This document shows, one piece after another, positions 63,785-64,000 of a stretch of DNA of 64,000 nt. The stretch's first letter is position 1. Every line of letters begins with the position of its first letter. The position numbers and the translations under genes are program-made. This stretch comes from Anabaena minutissima FACHB-250 (lineage in GTDB: Bacteria > Cyanobacteriota > Cyanobacteriia > Cyanobacteriales > Nostocaceae): NCBI RefSeq assembly GCF_014697125.1, contig NZ_JACJRG010000001.1, positions 62,001-126,000 on the forward strand. Reading direction: 5' to 3'. The notes beneath the pieces were generated by a model. It had not been told where the DNA came from, searched no databases, and saw only the letters and a program-made list of their open reading frames with translations.

Positions 63785-64000
63785 TTACTTATAGTGTTGG
63801 GCTTGGGTTTCAAACAAGTTTGCATAGCTACTGCCCAGATTTATCAGTTCTTCATGGGTACCGCTTTCAATAATTGAACCGTTTGCCATCAGGTAGATAC
63901 AGTCAGCCATTCTGACGGTTGATAAGCGATGGCTAATCAGAATAGCGGCTTGATTTTTAATCAGTTGGCGGAAATTCTGAAACACCTCTTCTTCGGCTTT
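63785..64000 (-). CDS. ABC exporter, C-terminal end of the ATPase domain (runs off the right edge)
   Basis: The last 71 residues of an ABC ATPase are present: AEEEVFQNFRQLIKNQAAIL, the H-loop ISHRLSTVRMADCIYLM and the closing segment GSIIESGTHEELINLGSSYA with FETQAQHYK. The pattern SHRLSTVRMAD and THEELINLG is common in peptide (bacteriocin, lasso-peptide) exporters of the MsbA-like type. Walker A, Walker B and membrane helices lie outside the window. It is followed after 3 bp by the nucleotidyltransferase gene. Confidence 0.88.
   Translation of the reverse strand, partial: KAEEEVFQNFRQLIKNQAAILISHRLSTVRMADCIYLMANGSIIESGTHEELINLGSSYANLFETQAQHYK

Overview
The window comes from a filamentous, probably heterocyst-forming cyanobacterium of the Nostocales (Nostoc/Anabaena/Calothrix type). 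This rests on many HIP1 octamers (GCGATCGC), a photosystem I psaB gene, an NDH-1 ndhI gene, an NTRC (thioredoxin reductase fused to thioredoxin), a cyanobacterial gas-vesicle operon, a UbiA-type prenyltransferase, and heptanucleotide tandem repeats between and inside genes. The genus cannot be fixed from sequence reading alone. No rRNA, tRNA, transposase, prophage or CRISPR array was seen.

Layout. 0-0.9 kb: start of a CocE/NonD hydrolase and a small unknown gene. 1.1-10.7 kb: gas-vesicle region gvpA-C-N-J-K-F-G, an inverted gvpV, gvpW, then a tandem-duplicated ArsA/Get3-like ATPase and a double-AAA (CDC48-like) ATPase. 11-17.5 kb: lipase, VOC protein, DUF92/VTE6-like kinase, and a parvulin overlapping a peptide-exporter ABC protein whose C39 domain has lost its catalytic residues. 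17.5-21.8 kb: a decaying stretch with a frameshifted STAND NB-ARC/TPR gene, a 21-bp tandem array, remnants of a VapC/AbrB toxin-antitoxin pair, a 47-residue membrane protein and a broken hemN. 22-29 kb: NTRC, a peptidoglycan-binding/HEAT protein, an EamA transporter, an intact PrlF-YhaV toxin-antitoxin pair and Ppx/GppA. 29-38 kb: a heterodimeric ABC exporter, UbiA, a glycosyltransferase, a secreted metallophosphoesterase and a second 21-bp array. 37.9-42 kb: a divergent photosynthetic group (DUF4142 and ndhI leftward; a PsaX-like small membrane protein and a solitary psaB rightward). 42-48 kb: Tat-exported amine oxidase, SdhA, YbjN-like protein and a TIR-SLOG protein. 48-52 kb: clpC and a coiled-coil protein. 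52-59 kb: a 2382-residue secreted nuclease-type RTX protein. 59-64 kb: B12-type radical SAM protein, fasciclin protein, and at the right edge a nucleotidyltransferase next to an ABC exporter.

How genes work together. GvpA forms the gas-vesicle wall, GvpC stiffens it, and GvpN/J/K/F/G/V/W are assembly factors. The two downstream NTPases are co-directional with gvpW and may be extra assembly chaperones (inference). The solitary psaB, the PsaX-like protein and ndhI share one divergent promoter region, which suggests a specialised PSI/NDH-1 cyclic electron-flow set (inference). The TIR-SLOG protein has the architecture of a nucleotide-signal-gated NAD-consuming immune effector. Dispersed repeats sit in many intergenic spaces, including inside the gas-vesicle operon, and in at least two places they have become coding sequence.
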